Of a stretch of 48,462 nt of DNA, positions 22,691 through 31,848 are shown piece by piece. The stretch comes from Spyradomonas excrementavium (GTDB lineage: Bacteria; Cyanobacteriota; Vampirovibrionia; Gastranaerophilales; Gastranaerophilaceae). Where the stretch lies: positions 1 through 48,462 of the forward strand of contig DVOA01000004.1 of the NCBI GenBank assembly GCA_018714005.1. Direction: 5' to 3'. The number at the start of each line of letters is the position of its first letter. Position 1 is the stretch's first letter. The notes beneath the pieces are model-generated. The model saw nothing but the letters and a program-made list of their open reading frames with translations. It was not told the origin of the DNA and did no database searches. The translations under genes and the position numbers were made by a program.

Positions 22691-23263
22691 ATGCAAAAAG
22701 TGGAATTTATCAATTCAAATAATGATTTTTCAACTCTTTATGAGGATTTGCTTGCCCAGTTTCCAAAATCCGAGCTTAAATCAAAAGAACGCTTTGATGA
22801 ACTTTTGAAAAATCCCGATTATAAGGCATATTCTGTAAAAATTGACGGTGAAAATGCCGGTTATGTTATTTTTTTCATAGATAAGAAAAATAACACACTT
22901 TGGCTGGATTACATCGCTATTTTTAAAGAACACCATTCAAAGGGCTTCGGAACAAGGATTTTTGAGGCAATGAAAAAGGAATTTTTTGAGTTTTCAGGGG
23001 TTTGGCTTGAGGTTGAAAAACCTGACGAAAACGAACCTGATACTTTACGCAGGAGGAAATTTTATAAAAAATTGGGCGCACGGATTGTGAGCGAAAATTA
23101 CATTTATCCTAATAATAACGGCGGTTTGAGTATGGATTTGTACTTTTTGCCGTTTTGTGAAGAAAATTTTGCGAAAAAAATGCACAAATGCGTAAAAACT
23201 GCTTTTGAAACAATCCACAGCGATGTGGAAAATATAGAAAAAATAATCGATAAAATTAAATAA
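22691..23263 (+). CDS. GNAT family N-acetyltransferase
   Basis: About 190 aa from ATG 22691, chosen because GGTGGAGG sits 5 nt upstream; a GTG at 22679 inside that site is unlikely. The GNAT fold shows strand ENAGYVIFFID, strand TLWLDYIAIFKEHHSKGFG, with the acetyl-CoA pyrophosphate loop HHSKGFGTRIFEAM (R/Q-x-x-G-x-G/A, here H-x-x-G-F-G) and the later KFYKKLGARIVSENYIYP. A helical C-terminal extension follows (residues 155-190). Acceptor unknown. A TATTAT box lies at 22665-22670. Ends at a shared terminator with L31. Confidence 0.85.
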   Translation: MQKVEFINSNNDFSTLYEDLLAQFPKSELKSKERFDELLKNPDYKAYSVKIDGENAGYVIFFIDKKNNTLWLDYIAIFKEHHSKGFGTRIFEAMKKEFFEFSGVWLEVEKPDENEPDTLRRRKFYKKLGARIVSENYIYPNNNGGLSMDLYFLPFCEENFAKKMHKCVKTAFETIHSDVENIEKIIDKIK

Positions 23264-23267
23264 AAAC

Positions 23268-23298
23268 AAAAAAGGCGGTCATTAAAACCGCCTTTTTT
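23268..23298. terminator. Bidirectional terminator between GNAT gene and rpmE
   Basis: AAAAAAGGCGGT, 7-nt loop, ACCGCCTTTTTT. A-run and T-run on both sides serve the plus-strand GNAT gene and the minus-strand L31 gene. Confidence 0.93.
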
Positions 23299-23317
23299 AA
23301 ACCTGAAATCAATCGAA

Positions 23318-23521
23318 CTATTTTTTCTGTTCGTATCTTTTTTTGAATCTTTCGACGCGTCCTTCTGTGTCCATGATTTTTTGTGTTCCGGTGAAGAACG
23401 GGTGGCAGTTGTTGCAAATTTCAACAGTGATATCTTCGCAAACGGAGCCTGTTTCGATTTCGTTTCCGCAAACGCATTTAATTTTCATTTTTTTGTATTC
23501 CGGATGGATATCTTTTTTCAT
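23318..23521 (-). CDS. rpmE: Large ribosomal subunit protein bL31
   Basis: A 67-aa protein: MKKDIHPEYKKMKIKCVCGN, ETGS, then ICNNCHPFFTGTQKIMDTEG and VERFKKRY. The CxC and CxxC cysteines suggest the zinc-binding (C+) form of L31. L31 sits at the central protuberance and bridges the subunits. ATG has GAAGGGAAC upstream. It is alone, divergent from proS. Confidence 0.96.
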   Translation of the reverse strand: MKKDIHPEYKKMKIKCVCGNEIETGSVCEDITVEICNNCHPFFTGTQKIMDTEGRVERFKKRYEQKK

Positions 23522-23696
23522 TTTGTAGTTCCCTTCTTTGTATTAAGGAGGTTTCCCGCACAATCGGGTGTTCCCCTTGCTGTGTTGCTAATGTATTGTA
23601 GATTGCTGAAAGATTATTATCAAGTTTTTTTGTGATAATATGAATTTGTATTAAAAATATTGTAACTCAGAGCCAAATAAAGAGGATTTATATATT

Positions 23697-25466
23697 ATGA
23701 GAATGTCGAAAATGTTCGTCCAGACTTTGCGCGATTTTCCGTCAGACGCAGAGGTTATGAGCCATAAATTGCTTGTCAGAGCGGGTTTTATAAGAAAACT
23801 CACCTCGGGCGTTTATAATTATCTTCCTTTGATGTGGAGAGTACTGAAAAAAGTCGAAAAAATCACCAGAGAAGAAATGGACGCAGCAGGCGCACAGGAA
23901 ATGCTTATGCCGTTCGTTCAACCGGAAGAACTCTGGAAAGAATCGGGCCGCTGGGACGTTTACGGCAAAGAACTCATGCGCCTCAAAGACCGTCACGACA
24001 GAGGAATGTGCCTCGGCCCCACGCACGAAGAAGTTATCACTTTTGTTGCCAGAGAGGGCATAAAATCCTACAAACAGCTCCCTGTGAACCTTTATCAAAT
24101 TCAATCCAAGTTCCGTGACGAAGTCCGCCCCAGATACGGACTTTTAAGAGGGCGTGAATTCATTATGAAAGACGCTTACAGCTTCGATTCGACGCAGGAA
24201 GGGCTTGAAAAATCCTACAAAATCATGGCTGACGCTTATTATAAAATTTTCGAGCGCTGCGGGCTGGAAACAAAAGCCGTACAATCCGACTCCGGCGCAA
24301 TCGGCGGCGCAGTTTCGCATGAATATATGGTTTTAATCGACGATACCGAAAATAATGCGGGCGAAAACGATGTTTTCTTCTGCAAAAACAAATCCTGCGG
24401 CTATGCTGCGAACGCAAATCACGCTGTTTCAGTGCTTGAGCCGGCAGAAGTTGACGGAGCAAAATTTGGCTTTACAGAACTGAAAAAAGTCGATACTCCT
24501 GACACAACCTCGATTGAGGAGCTTGAAAAATTCCTAAATGTGCCTGCAACCGTCATTTTGAAATCAATGATTTACATTGCGGACAAAAAACCGGTCATGG
24601 CGCTTATCAGAGCGGACAAAACTTTTGAAGAAACCAAGGTTATGAACGCTGTTGGTGCAAACGAAATCAGAAGCGCCGCACCTGCTGAACTTGCGGACAT
24701 TTTTGGCGCAAGCAAAGGCTTTGTCGGCCCTATGGGCATTGAAAACGTCAAAATTCCCGCAGATTATGAGGGTGAAAAGATTCAGGTGGTTGCTGATTTG
24801 ACTGCAAAAGAGATGAAAAACTTCGTAATCGGCGCAAATGAAACAGACAGGCACTTTGTCGGCGTAAATCTTGAAGATTTGGGCAAAGATGTTATTTTTG
24901 CGGACATCAGGCTTGTTGAAAAAGGCGAAAAATGCCCTGATTGCGGCGAACCGCTCTTTGTTACAAAAGGTATCGAAGTCGGCAACATTTTCCAGCTCGG
25001 CACAAAATATTCCGAAAAAATGAACGCTGTTTTCACCGACGAAAACGGCAAAGAACGCCCGTTTATCATGGGATGTTACGGAATCGGAATTTCAAGAACT
25101 GCCGCAGCCGCAGTTGAGCGCCATCATGATGAATACGGAATCAAATGGCCGCTTGCGATTGCGCCGTATCATGTTGATGTTGTGCCTGTGAACATCGGTG
25201 AAGAAAAACAGATGAAAATCGCCGAAGAAATTTACAACAAACTCCTCGAAAAAGGCGTGGAAGCTGTTATTGACGACCGCGACGAACGTGCGGGCGTAAA
25301 ATTCAAAGATTCCGAGCTCATCGGGTTCCCGTTCAGGATTACTGCGGGAAAAACCGTTGATGAGGGGCTTGTTGAGTTCAAAATTCGCGAAACAGGCGAA
25401 GTTTTGAAAATCACACCGGATGAAGCAGTGGAAAAAGTTGTACAGGCGGTGCAAAATATTAAATAA
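23697..25466 (+). CDS. proS: Prolyl-tRNA synthetase (bacterial type)
   Basis: A 589-aa class II synthetase that charges tRNA-Pro. Class II motif 1 lies near AGAQEMLMPFVQP; motif 2 in FRDEVRPRYGLLRGREFIMKD; motif 3 in MGCYGIGISR. The editing (INS/YbaK-like) insertion runs about residues 235-400 (VPATVILKSMIYIADKKPV, GFVGPMGIENVKIPADYEG) and should hydrolyse Ala-tRNA-Pro. The C-terminal anticodon-binding domain has DDRDERAGVKFKDSELIGFP. ATG 23697 is followed by a second Met two codons on; AGAGGA lies upstream. tRNA-Pro(TGG) is at 15788. Confidence 0.97.
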   Translation: MRMSKMFVQTLRDFPSDAEVMSHKLLVRAGFIRKLTSGVYNYLPLMWRVLKKVEKITREEMDAAGAQEMLMPFVQPEELWKESGRWDVYGKELMRLKDRHDRGMCLGPTHEEVITFVAREGIKSYKQLPVNLYQIQSKFRDEVRPRYGLLRGREFIMKDAYSFDSTQEGLEKSYKIMADAYYKIFERCGLETKAVQSDSGAIGGAVSHEYMVLIDDTENNAGENDVFFCKNKSCGYAANANHAVSVLEPAEVDGAKFGFTELKKVDTPDTTSIEELEKFLNVPATVILKSMIYIADKKPVMALIRADKTFEETKVMNAVGANEIRSAAPAELADIFGASKGFVGPMGIENVKIPADYEGEKIQVVADLTAKEMKNFVIGANETDRHFVGVNLEDLGKDVIFADIRLVEKGEKCPDCGEPLFVTKGIEVGNIFQLGTKYSEKMNAVFTDENGKERPFIMGCYGIGISRTAAAAVERHHDEYGIKWPLAIAPYHVDVVPVNIGEEKQMKIAEEIYNKLLEKGVEAVIDDRDERAGVKFKDSELIGFPFRITAGKTVDEGLVEFKIRETGEVLKITPDEAVEKVVQAVQNIK

Positions 25467-25552
25467 AACGGCGCTTTTACAGCGAAATTGACGATAAGTT
25501 CGGAATAACAACTAAAAAGGAAACACAACGGAAATTCGGAGAAAAATTTTCT

Positions 25553-28333
25553 ATGTTGGATGAGAAATTGTTGAAAGCGATGAAGATTACGGCGGTTCTG
25601 GCGTCATTTGCGGCGCTGCTGGCGGCTTTGATTTTGTTTTTATACTTAAAAGTCTTGCCCTGGGCTGTTTCTAATGAAAAAGTCCTTGATTTTGTAAAGG
25701 ATTTTGCAAAGGAAAAGTCAGGCGTCGAGCTGATTGTCCAAAAACCTGTTTTGAAAACTTCACTTTCGCCTGAAATAGAAATGCGCGCGGGCGAAATTTC
25801 CATTTCAAAAGACAAAAAAGAAATTTTTTCTATAAAAAATGCCGAATTAATCCTTTCTTTTGCAAAAATTTTCGACAAAACCATAATTTTGAAAAAAGCG
25901 GGAACGGATTATATTTTTGCCGATGTGAACGGGCTTGAGGCGCTTGCTCCAAAACAGGAAAAAGAGGCGCAAAAGAGCGATTTTACGGTCGAATGGATTA
26001 ACGGGCTTTTTTATCTGAAAAAGTGCCATATTGTTTACAAATACGAAGATATCAGCACTGATGTGCTTGCGGGCAACATCCTTATTTCCGACAAAAGGGA
26101 ACCGAAAAAAGTAAAACTGAGCATGCTCGCAAATATCAAAAAAGGCAAAGAAAATGTCCGGATTTCTTTCACGGACAAAGACCGAATCTGCATAAAAGAC
26201 AAAAAACTCATATTTGATAATGCGCTTCTTACGGTAAACCGTTCAAAAATCTATCTGGACGCGGTTTCTGACCAGAAAAACAACTTTGATTTGACCGTAA
26301 AAGCAAGAGATTTTGACGTAAAAAGCGCCGTAAACCTTTTGAATTCAAACCTTGTAATCCCCAACGGAAGCGATATGCTTGCGTTTTTCAAGGATATTTC
26401 GGGTACTTTCAATTTTTATGTAAATCTCACCAATGACGGGATGAACGGGCGGATAGATTTGAACAAAATCTTCCTCAAAGTCACGCCGCTCAACGATATT
26501 CCGGTTAATCTTGCCAACGGAAACATAAAAATTACAACAAATGAAATATTTTTAAACGATTTTAAAGGCTGGTACGGAAAAAGCAAAGCCAATCATATCG
26601 AGGCTTTCGGCTCAATCAAGGATTACATGAAAACCTGCGATACATACCTTGAAGCAACGGGCAACACAACAAAAGAATTCACAACCGCCTATCTTTCAAA
26701 GGCTGTGGGTTATCCCCTGGAGCTTACGGGCGATGCGCCTGCAAAAATGATTATAAAATCAATAAACAATAAAATTGATATAAGCTGGATGACGAAAATC
26801 GAAAAAGGCAAAGATATTCTCATCGGCGGTGCTTCCATAAGCCCCGTAAGCTACGACAGAGCGCTGAAAGCAGACCTTTATCTGGATGGAGTTGACCTTG
26901 ATATCAAGTCAATCAACTACTACATTGCAAAGGACATCAATAAAGGCTCAAAAATCAAGCCGATTCTGACTGTAAAGGGCAAAATGGAAGTGGCTGAAGT
27001 TCCGGTCATTAAAAATCTCGGTTTTGAAATCCCGAATCCGCTCCCGAGCGAGTTTTTGAACGTTCTTATCGGGCAAAAAATGTTCAAAAAAGGCAAAATC
27101 TCAGGAAATCTGCAATTTGTGAACACCGGCAAAGTTCCTGTTCTAGACGGTGATTTGAGGGCAGAGGGCGTGAGAATCCCCTCGCAAAGACTTTCTATTA
27201 AGAAAGGAAGCTTTGTTGCAAAGGGCAATTCCCTTACCATGAACGCCGAGGGCAGGTTTAAACGCTCGGATTATAAATTTGACGGCACAATTAAAAATGA
27301 AATGGTCTTCCCGATTGTCGTAAAAGACATAAATCTGACGGTTGACAACGTGGATATAGACAGAATTTTGAATTCTTTCAACAAACAAAATACCGACGCT
27401 GTGACAGCGCCTCCGGTTAAGTCAGAAACGCTCGTAACTGCCGTCGATGAGGAAAATGACGACGCTTATACCTTTGATACCGGCCTTTTGATTGTTGAAA
27501 AAGGCTCTTTGAAGGTTCTTAAAGGGTTTTACAAGGAGATTGAGTTCGGAAACCTTGATGCGAAAATGTCACTTGATAAAAACGGCGTTTTTCAGGTTAA
27601 TTCCAACAAATTTGACTTTGCGCAGGGGCATTCTTCCTGCAAAGTCCATTGTGACCTCAAAAACCACAAATACAGCGTAAAACTCGGTGTAAAAGACATA
27701 AATTCCGACCTGATAGCTACGACGCTGCTTGCTTTGAAAAAAGAAATCTCCGGCAAAGCCAGCGGTATTCTTGAATTGAACACCGATGACTCGCTAAAAC
27801 TCAACGGTTCAATGAAATTTATCATAAAAAACGGTACAATCGGCAAGGTTGGACTTGTTGAGTACGTTTTGAAATTCGCAGCGCTTTTCAGAAACCCCAT
27901 GGCGATGATTAGCCCGTCTGCAATCGTTGATATGGTGAACATTCCCGAGGGAAATTTCGACAAAATCACCGGCGATTTGGCGATAAAAGATAATGTTGTT
28001 GAAAAAATAATGATAAAATCCTCTGCGCCGCAGCTGAGTTCGTTCATTATCGGGCGTTTTGACCTCGAGAGCAGGGATGCAACCCTTAGAATTTATACAA
28101 AATTCAGCAGCAGAAACAAAGGTTTTGCCGGATTTTTGAGAAACATCTCGCTGAACAGCCTCGCAAACCGCGTTCCTTTGAGCAGCAGAAATGACAGCAA
28201 TTACTATGCTGCCGAACTTGCCCAATTGCCGCCTTTGGAGGCTGACGAAAAGGATTGTCAGGTATTTTTGACAAAAGTTGACGGCGATGTCGAGCATTTC
28301 AACTTCATTTCGTCATTGAAAAAGATTAAATAA
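25553..28333 (+). CDS. AsmA-like / DUF3971-type large envelope protein
   Basis: A 926-aa protein with one N-terminal membrane segment (about 15-37, VLASFAALLAALILFLYLKV) and a long beta-rich extracytoplasmic body. Repeated motifs such as FDLTVKARDFDVKSAVNLL, GNIKITTNEIFLNDFKGWYG and a C-terminal AsmA-like region (KISGKASGILELNTDDSLKL type, then GDLAIKDNVVEKIMIKSSAP) fit the AsmA/YhdP/TamB superfamily of bridge-like lipid transporters between inner and outer membranes. This implies a diderm cell. 86 bp after proS; ends against the punA stop with no gap. Exact subfamily uncertain. Confidence 0.75.
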   Translation: MLDEKLLKAMKITAVLASFAALLAALILFLYLKVLPWAVSNEKVLDFVKDFAKEKSGVELIVQKPVLKTSLSPEIEMRAGEISISKDKKEIFSIKNAELILSFAKIFDKTIILKKAGTDYIFADVNGLEALAPKQEKEAQKSDFTVEWINGLFYLKKCHIVYKYEDISTDVLAGNILISDKREPKKVKLSMLANIKKGKENVRISFTDKDRICIKDKKLIFDNALLTVNRSKIYLDAVSDQKNNFDLTVKARDFDVKSAVNLLNSNLVIPNGSDMLAFFKDISGTFNFYVNLTNDGMNGRIDLNKIFLKVTPLNDIPVNLANGNIKITTNEIFLNDFKGWYGKSKANHIEAFGSIKDYMKTCDTYLEATGNTTKEFTTAYLSKAVGYPLELTGDAPAKMIIKSINNKIDISWMTKIEKGKDILIGGASISPVSYDRALKADLYLDGVDLDIKSINYYIAKDINKGSKIKPILTVKGKMEVAEVPVIKNLGFEIPNPLPSEFLNVLIGQKMFKKGKISGNLQFVNTGKVPVLDGDLRAEGVRIPSQRLSIKKGSFVAKGNSLTMNAEGRFKRSDYKFDGTIKNEMVFPIVVKDINLTVDNVDIDRILNSFNKQNTDAVTAPPVKSETLVTAVDEENDDAYTFDTGLLIVEKGSLKVLKGFYKEIEFGNLDAKMSLDKNGVFQVNSNKFDFAQGHSSCKVHCDLKNHKYSVKLGVKDINSDLIATTLLALKKEISGKASGILELNTDDSLKLNGSMKFIIKNGTIGKVGLVEYVLKFAALFRNPMAMISPSAIVDMVNIPEGNFDKITGDLAIKDNVVEKIMIKSSAPQLSSFIIGRFDLESRDATLRIYTKFSSRNKGFAGFLRNISLNSLANRVPLSSRNDSNYYAAELAQLPPLEADEKDCQVFLTKVDGDVEHFNFISSLKKIK

Positions 28334-29137
28334 TCACAAACCCTTGATAATTTCAGCAAGAAGCGATTTGAAGCTGCCTTTTGCCTTGTTGGCGTTTTCT
28401 ACGACTTCAACATGTGAAAGCCTGCTCGGATGAACGCCCGCAGCGGAATTTGTTATGCAGCTGATTCCGAGAACGTCCATTCCGCAGTAGTTTGCGACGA
28501 GTGCTTCCGGAACTGTGGACATTCCGACTGCGTCTGCGCCCATTTTGCGAAGCATGTTGATTTCTGCCGGTGTTTCGTAGCTCGGGCCGCTCATTGCCGC
28601 GTAAACGCCTTTATTAAGCACGATTCCGAGCTCATCAGCTTTGTTTTGTGCTAGTTTTATCAAATCTTTTTTATAAACCTCGCTCATATCCGGAAATCTC
28701 ACGCCTAAAGTGGCGTCATTTTCGCCTATAAGCGGGTTTACGCCCATTAAATTTATATGGTCTTTTATCAGCATAAGCTCGCCGGAATTGTATTTTTTGT
28801 TTACGCCGCCGGCTGCGTTTGTGATAATCAGGGTGTTTACGCCCAGTTTTTTCATTATTTTTACCGGATAAACAATGCGGCTGATGTGATATCCCTCGTA
28901 ATAATGGAATCTGCCCTGCATCATGACCGTGTTTTTGCCCTCAACTTCCGCAAAAACGAGCTCGCCTTTGTGCCCGACAACAGTAGAATTTTCAAATCCG
29001 GGGATTTTTGAATAAGGAACGCGCACCCCGACGTAATCATTTGCAAACTCGCCCAGCCCTGAGCCCAAAATTATGCCGATTTCCGGCACAAAAGAACCTA
29101 TTTTTTTCTTAATATAATCAACAGTTTCATTAATCAT
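28334..29137 (-). CDS. punA: Purine nucleoside phosphorylase (PNP I family)
   Basis: A 267-aa trimeric-type PNP that cleaves guanosine/inosine-class nucleosides with phosphate. Seen: LGSGLGEFANDY phosphate loop, KIPGFENSTVVGHKGELVF, MQGRFHYYEGYHISRIVYPV, NAAGGVN, and LGISCITNSAAG with the base-binding Asn. Length typical. Its stop abuts the AsmA-like gene stop. It follows korC by 2 bp on the minus strand, so it may be the last gene of the kor operon. Confidence 0.95.
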   Translation of the reverse strand: MINETVDYIKKKIGSFVPEIGIILGSGLGEFANDYVGVRVPYSKIPGFENSTVVGHKGELVFAEVEGKNTVMMQGRFHYYEGYHISRIVYPVKIMKKLGVNTLIITNAAGGVNKKYNSGELMLIKDHINLMGVNPLIGENDATLGVRFPDMSEVYKKDLIKLAQNKADELGIVLNKGVYAAMSGPSYETPAEINMLRKMGADAVGMSTVPEALVANYCGMDVLGISCITNSAAGVHPSRLSHVEVVENANKAKGSFKSLLAEIIKGL

Positions 29138-29139
29138 AT

Positions 29140-29691
29140 TTAAACCTTTGCAGTTTCCTTAACAAATTCCGCTCCGTACCCAAGAGAGGCAATGTTTGCG
29201 TCCAGAAGATGGGCTTTTTTGCCGGTAATCATGGATTTTAACGCTTCTTTGACTGATTCCATCCGCAAAATGCCGCTTTTTTGGACAAAAGCCCCTACTG
29301 CCATAACGTTTATGAACACGGGCTCCGGCTTTTGTGAGGCGATTTCGTTCATGGGGATGAAAAGGTATTCAATGTCTTTTCTGTGCGGCTCAATTTTCGC
29401 CATTGACGAGTTTACAATGAACAATCCGCCCGGTTTTACGCGTTTTTCAAACTTGTCTTCGGATGGCTGGTTCAGCGCAAACACAACATCCGACATATTA
29501 ACGATTGGCGAAGAAACTTCATCATCTGAGATATGCACAGAGCAATTTGCTGACCCGCCGCGCATTTCTGCGCCGTATGACGGAATCCAGGTGGTTTGTT
29601 TTCCCTCAATCATCGCCGCATGGCAAAGCAAAGAACCCGCAAAAAGCAAGCCCTGACCGCCATATCCGGAAATTATAATACTTGTATCCAT
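29140..29691 (-). CDS. korC: 2-oxoacid:ferredoxin oxidoreductase, gamma subunit
   Basis: A 183-aa protein with GYGGQGLLFAGSLLCHAAM and the WIPSYGAEMRGGSANCSVHIS motif of the gamma subunit/domain. Works with KorA, KorB and KorD to oxidise a 2-oxoacid to acyl-CoA plus CO2, passing electrons to ferredoxin. Start overlaps the korB stop by one base (TGATG). Motifs fit 2-oxoglutarate oxidoreductase best; 2-oxoisovalerate (Vor) is the main alternative. Confidence 0.92.
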   Translation of the reverse strand: MDTSIIISGYGGQGLLFAGSLLCHAAMIEGKQTTWIPSYGAEMRGGSANCSVHISDDEVSSPIVNMSDVVFALNQPSEDKFEKRVKPGGLFIVNSSMAKIEPHRKDIEYLFIPMNEIASQKPEPVFINVMAVGAFVQKSGILRMESVKEALKSMITGKKAHLLDANIASLGYGAEFVKETAKV

Positions 29692-30449
29692 CAGCGCACC
29701 TCCGTCAGGGTAATATCTTTGAAAATGCCGACAGGATGGACTTTTTCAATGTCGTCTTTAATATGTTTCATAGAATCGACCGCATTCATGCCCCAGTTCG
29801 TCGGGCATGCGGCAAGAATTTCCACAAAACTGTACCCAATGCCTTTAATCTGCATTTCAAAAGCTTTTCTGAGGATTTCTTTTGTTTTTTTGATTGACGC
29901 GGGCGAGCAGATTGACGCACGTGCAACAAAAGCCGCGCCATCGCATTTTGCGACCATTTCTGCTGCATGAATCGGATATCCTGCGTATTCGGGGTTTCTG
30001 CCTGCGGGCGTGGTTTTTGTAACCTGTCCGACAAGGGTTGTTGCGCTTGCCTGACCGCCTGTCATGCCGAAATTTGTGTTATTTATACAAATTGTAGTGA
30101 TTTTTTCGCCGCGTGAAGCCGTGTGGATTGTTTCGTTGAAGCCGATTGTTAATGCGTCGCCGTCGCCCTGATAGGTGAAGACGAATTTGTCCGGCAAAGA
30201 GCGCTTAATTCCGGTTGCAACGCACGGAGAACGCCCGTGAGAAGCACCTGCAACATCCAAATCGTAAAATTTTTCGAGAAAAATCGAACAGCCCACAGAA
30301 GAAATTGCAATAGTATCGCTTTGAAGATTAAACTCGTCAATAAGCTCCGCAATCATCCTTAAAACCACGCCATGACCGCAGCCGGGGCAGAATGTGAATT
30401 TTCCGTCCTTTTTCAAGCATTCGGGCTTTTTGTATACAAGAGTTTCCAT
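29691..30449 (-). CDS. korB: 2-oxoacid:ferredoxin oxidoreductase, beta (TPP-binding) subunit
   Basis: A 252-aa protein that holds thiamine pyrophosphate. FCPGCGHGVVLRMI near the N-terminus, then SVGCSIFLEKFYDLD, SHGRSPCVATGIK, GDGDALTIGFNETIHTASRG (the TPP GDG motif) and NNTNFGMTGGQASATT. Translationally coupled to korC and 11 bp after korA. See korA for the complex. Confidence 0.95.
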   Translation of the reverse strand: METLVYKKPECLKKDGKFTFCPGCGHGVVLRMIAELIDEFNLQSDTIAISSVGCSIFLEKFYDLDVAGASHGRSPCVATGIKRSLPDKFVFTYQGDGDALTIGFNETIHTASRGEKITTICINNTNFGMTGGQASATTLVGQVTKTTPAGRNPEYAGYPIHAAEMVAKCDGAAFVARASICSPASIKKTKEILRKAFEMQIKGIGYSFVEILAACPTNWGMNAVDSMKHIKDDIEKVHPVGIFKDITLTEVR

Positions 30450-30460
30450 ATTTTTCCCAA

Positions 30461-31522
30461 TTAACCTAATCTTTTTACTATCTGCTCGTAAATATCCTCA
30501 AGCGTAATCAATCCGCCGCCCGGACGCCCGTAAAATTCAACCGGCGCCGCTCCGAAAACGGCCGAACGAACATCAACAAGCATTTGACCCATATTCATCT
30601 CAATATCAAGCACCATTTTTGCGGATTTTGCTGTTTCATGGAGCGCTTTTTCGGGGAACGGTACAAGTGTAACCGGCCTGAAAAGCCCTGCTTTGTAGCC
30701 GTTTTCGCGTGCTTTTTTTACTGCGGCTTTTGCAACACGCGCGACCGTTCCGAAAGCTGTTATCACCAAATCCGCATCTTCGGTCTGATAAGCTTCATAA
30801 GTGGTTTCTTCGCGCGCGATTAACTCGTGTTTTGCAAAAATCTTGTTCGTCAGAGCCTCCATTTCGCCCTCCATCATGTGGAGCGAAACTAAAAAGCGCG
30901 GTTCTCTGTTTTTTACGCCTGAAAGCGCCCATGTTGACGTGTCAATTTTCTCGTAAGGGTATTCTCCAAACTCAACAGGCTCCATCATTTGCCCCAAAAT
31001 ACCGTCAGCAAGCAAAATAACCGGTGTTCTGTACTTCATTGCAAGGTGAAAAGCGCGATATGTAAGATTTACAGCCTCTTGAACCGTTGAGGGCGCAAGA
31101 ACAACCACTTTGTAATCCCCGTTTCCGCCGCCTTTTACAGCCTGAAAATAATCGCCCTGCGCCGGCGCAATATTGCCCAATCCGGGGCCGCCGCGCATTA
31201 CACTGACGATAACTCCGGGAACTTCCGCGCAAACCATTGCAGAAAGCCCCTCCTGCATAAGTGCAATCCCGCATGAGGACGAAGAAGTCATTGCTTTTGT
31301 GCCTGTTGTGCCCGCACCGATGACCATGCTTATTGAAGCGAGCTCGCTTTCTGCGGGAACAAAGGTGCGTCCGAGTTCGGGCATTTTTTTGCTCATAAAT
31401 TCGCCGATTTCGCTCTGCGGAGTAATCGGATACCCGAAATAACACTGACAGCCTGCATTCAGTGCCGCCTGTGCGATAGCTTCATTGCCTTTTACGAGAA
31501 CTTTGGATGCTGTTTTTGTCAC
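30461..31522 (-). CDS. korA: 2-oxoacid:ferredoxin oxidoreductase, alpha subunit
   Basis: A 353-aa pyrimidine-binding subunit. NEAIAQAALNAGCQCYFGYPITPQSE at the N-terminus, then TFVPAESELASISMVIGAGTTG, TSSSSCGIALMQEGLS, and a C-terminal domain II/III with GRPGGG. GTG start overlaps the korD stop by four bases (GTGA). The domain lacks a fused gamma domain, fitting a four-gene KorDABC complex. Likely role: incomplete reverse or oxidative TCA step or amino-acid fermentation in an anaerobe. Confidence 0.95.
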   Translation of the reverse strand: MTKTASKVLVKGNEAIAQAALNAGCQCYFGYPITPQSEIGEFMSKKMPELGRTFVPAESELASISMVIGAGTTGTKAMTSSSSCGIALMQEGLSAMVCAEVPGVIVSVMRGGPGLGNIAPAQGDYFQAVKGGGNGDYKVVVLAPSTVQEAVNLTYRAFHLAMKYRTPVILLADGILGQMMEPVEFGEYPYEKIDTSTWALSGVKNREPRFLVSLHMMEGEMEALTNKIFAKHELIAREETTYEAYQTEDADLVITAFGTVARVAKAAVKKARENGYKAGLFRPVTLVPFPEKALHETAKSAKMVLDIEMNMGQMLVDVRSAVFGAAPVEFYGRPGGGLITLEDIYEQIVKRLG

Positions 31523-31731
31523 GATTTATAAACCTCAGTAATTGCCGCGTCAGGGCAGCTGTTTGCGCAGATTGCGCAGCCAAGGCATTCATTTTTTTCG
31601 TCCTTAAACTCTGCAAAATTAACGCCGTGGGTGTTTGTGTCACAGGACGGGTGAATCAGATGTTTCGGGCACACTGCCATGCAAATATTGCAAGCTTTGC
31701 AACTCTCTTTATCTATAACAATTCTTCCCAT
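31519..31731 (-). CDS. korD: 2-oxoacid:ferredoxin oxidoreductase, delta (ferredoxin) subunit
   Basis: A 70-aa 2[4Fe-4S] protein with CKACNICMAVCP and CLGCAICANSCP, the two standard CxxCxxCxxxCP clusters. First gene of korDABC. ATG has CAGGAAG upstream. A weak promoter should lie in the A/T-rich 117-bp gap to the next gene. Sends electrons from the TPP site to free ferredoxin. Confidence 0.95.
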   Translation of the reverse strand: MGRIVIDKESCKACNICMAVCPKHLIHPSCDTNTHGVNFAEFKDEKNECLGCAICANSCPDAAITEVYKS

Positions 31732-31848
31732 ATCTTCCTGTACTTTTATATATTAGACTTACTTATATTCTATCACCAAAGTAAAAATTTAAACACCATT
31801 TTATCTTTGTTGAAATATATTCTTTTTTGCTCATCCCAAACACATAAA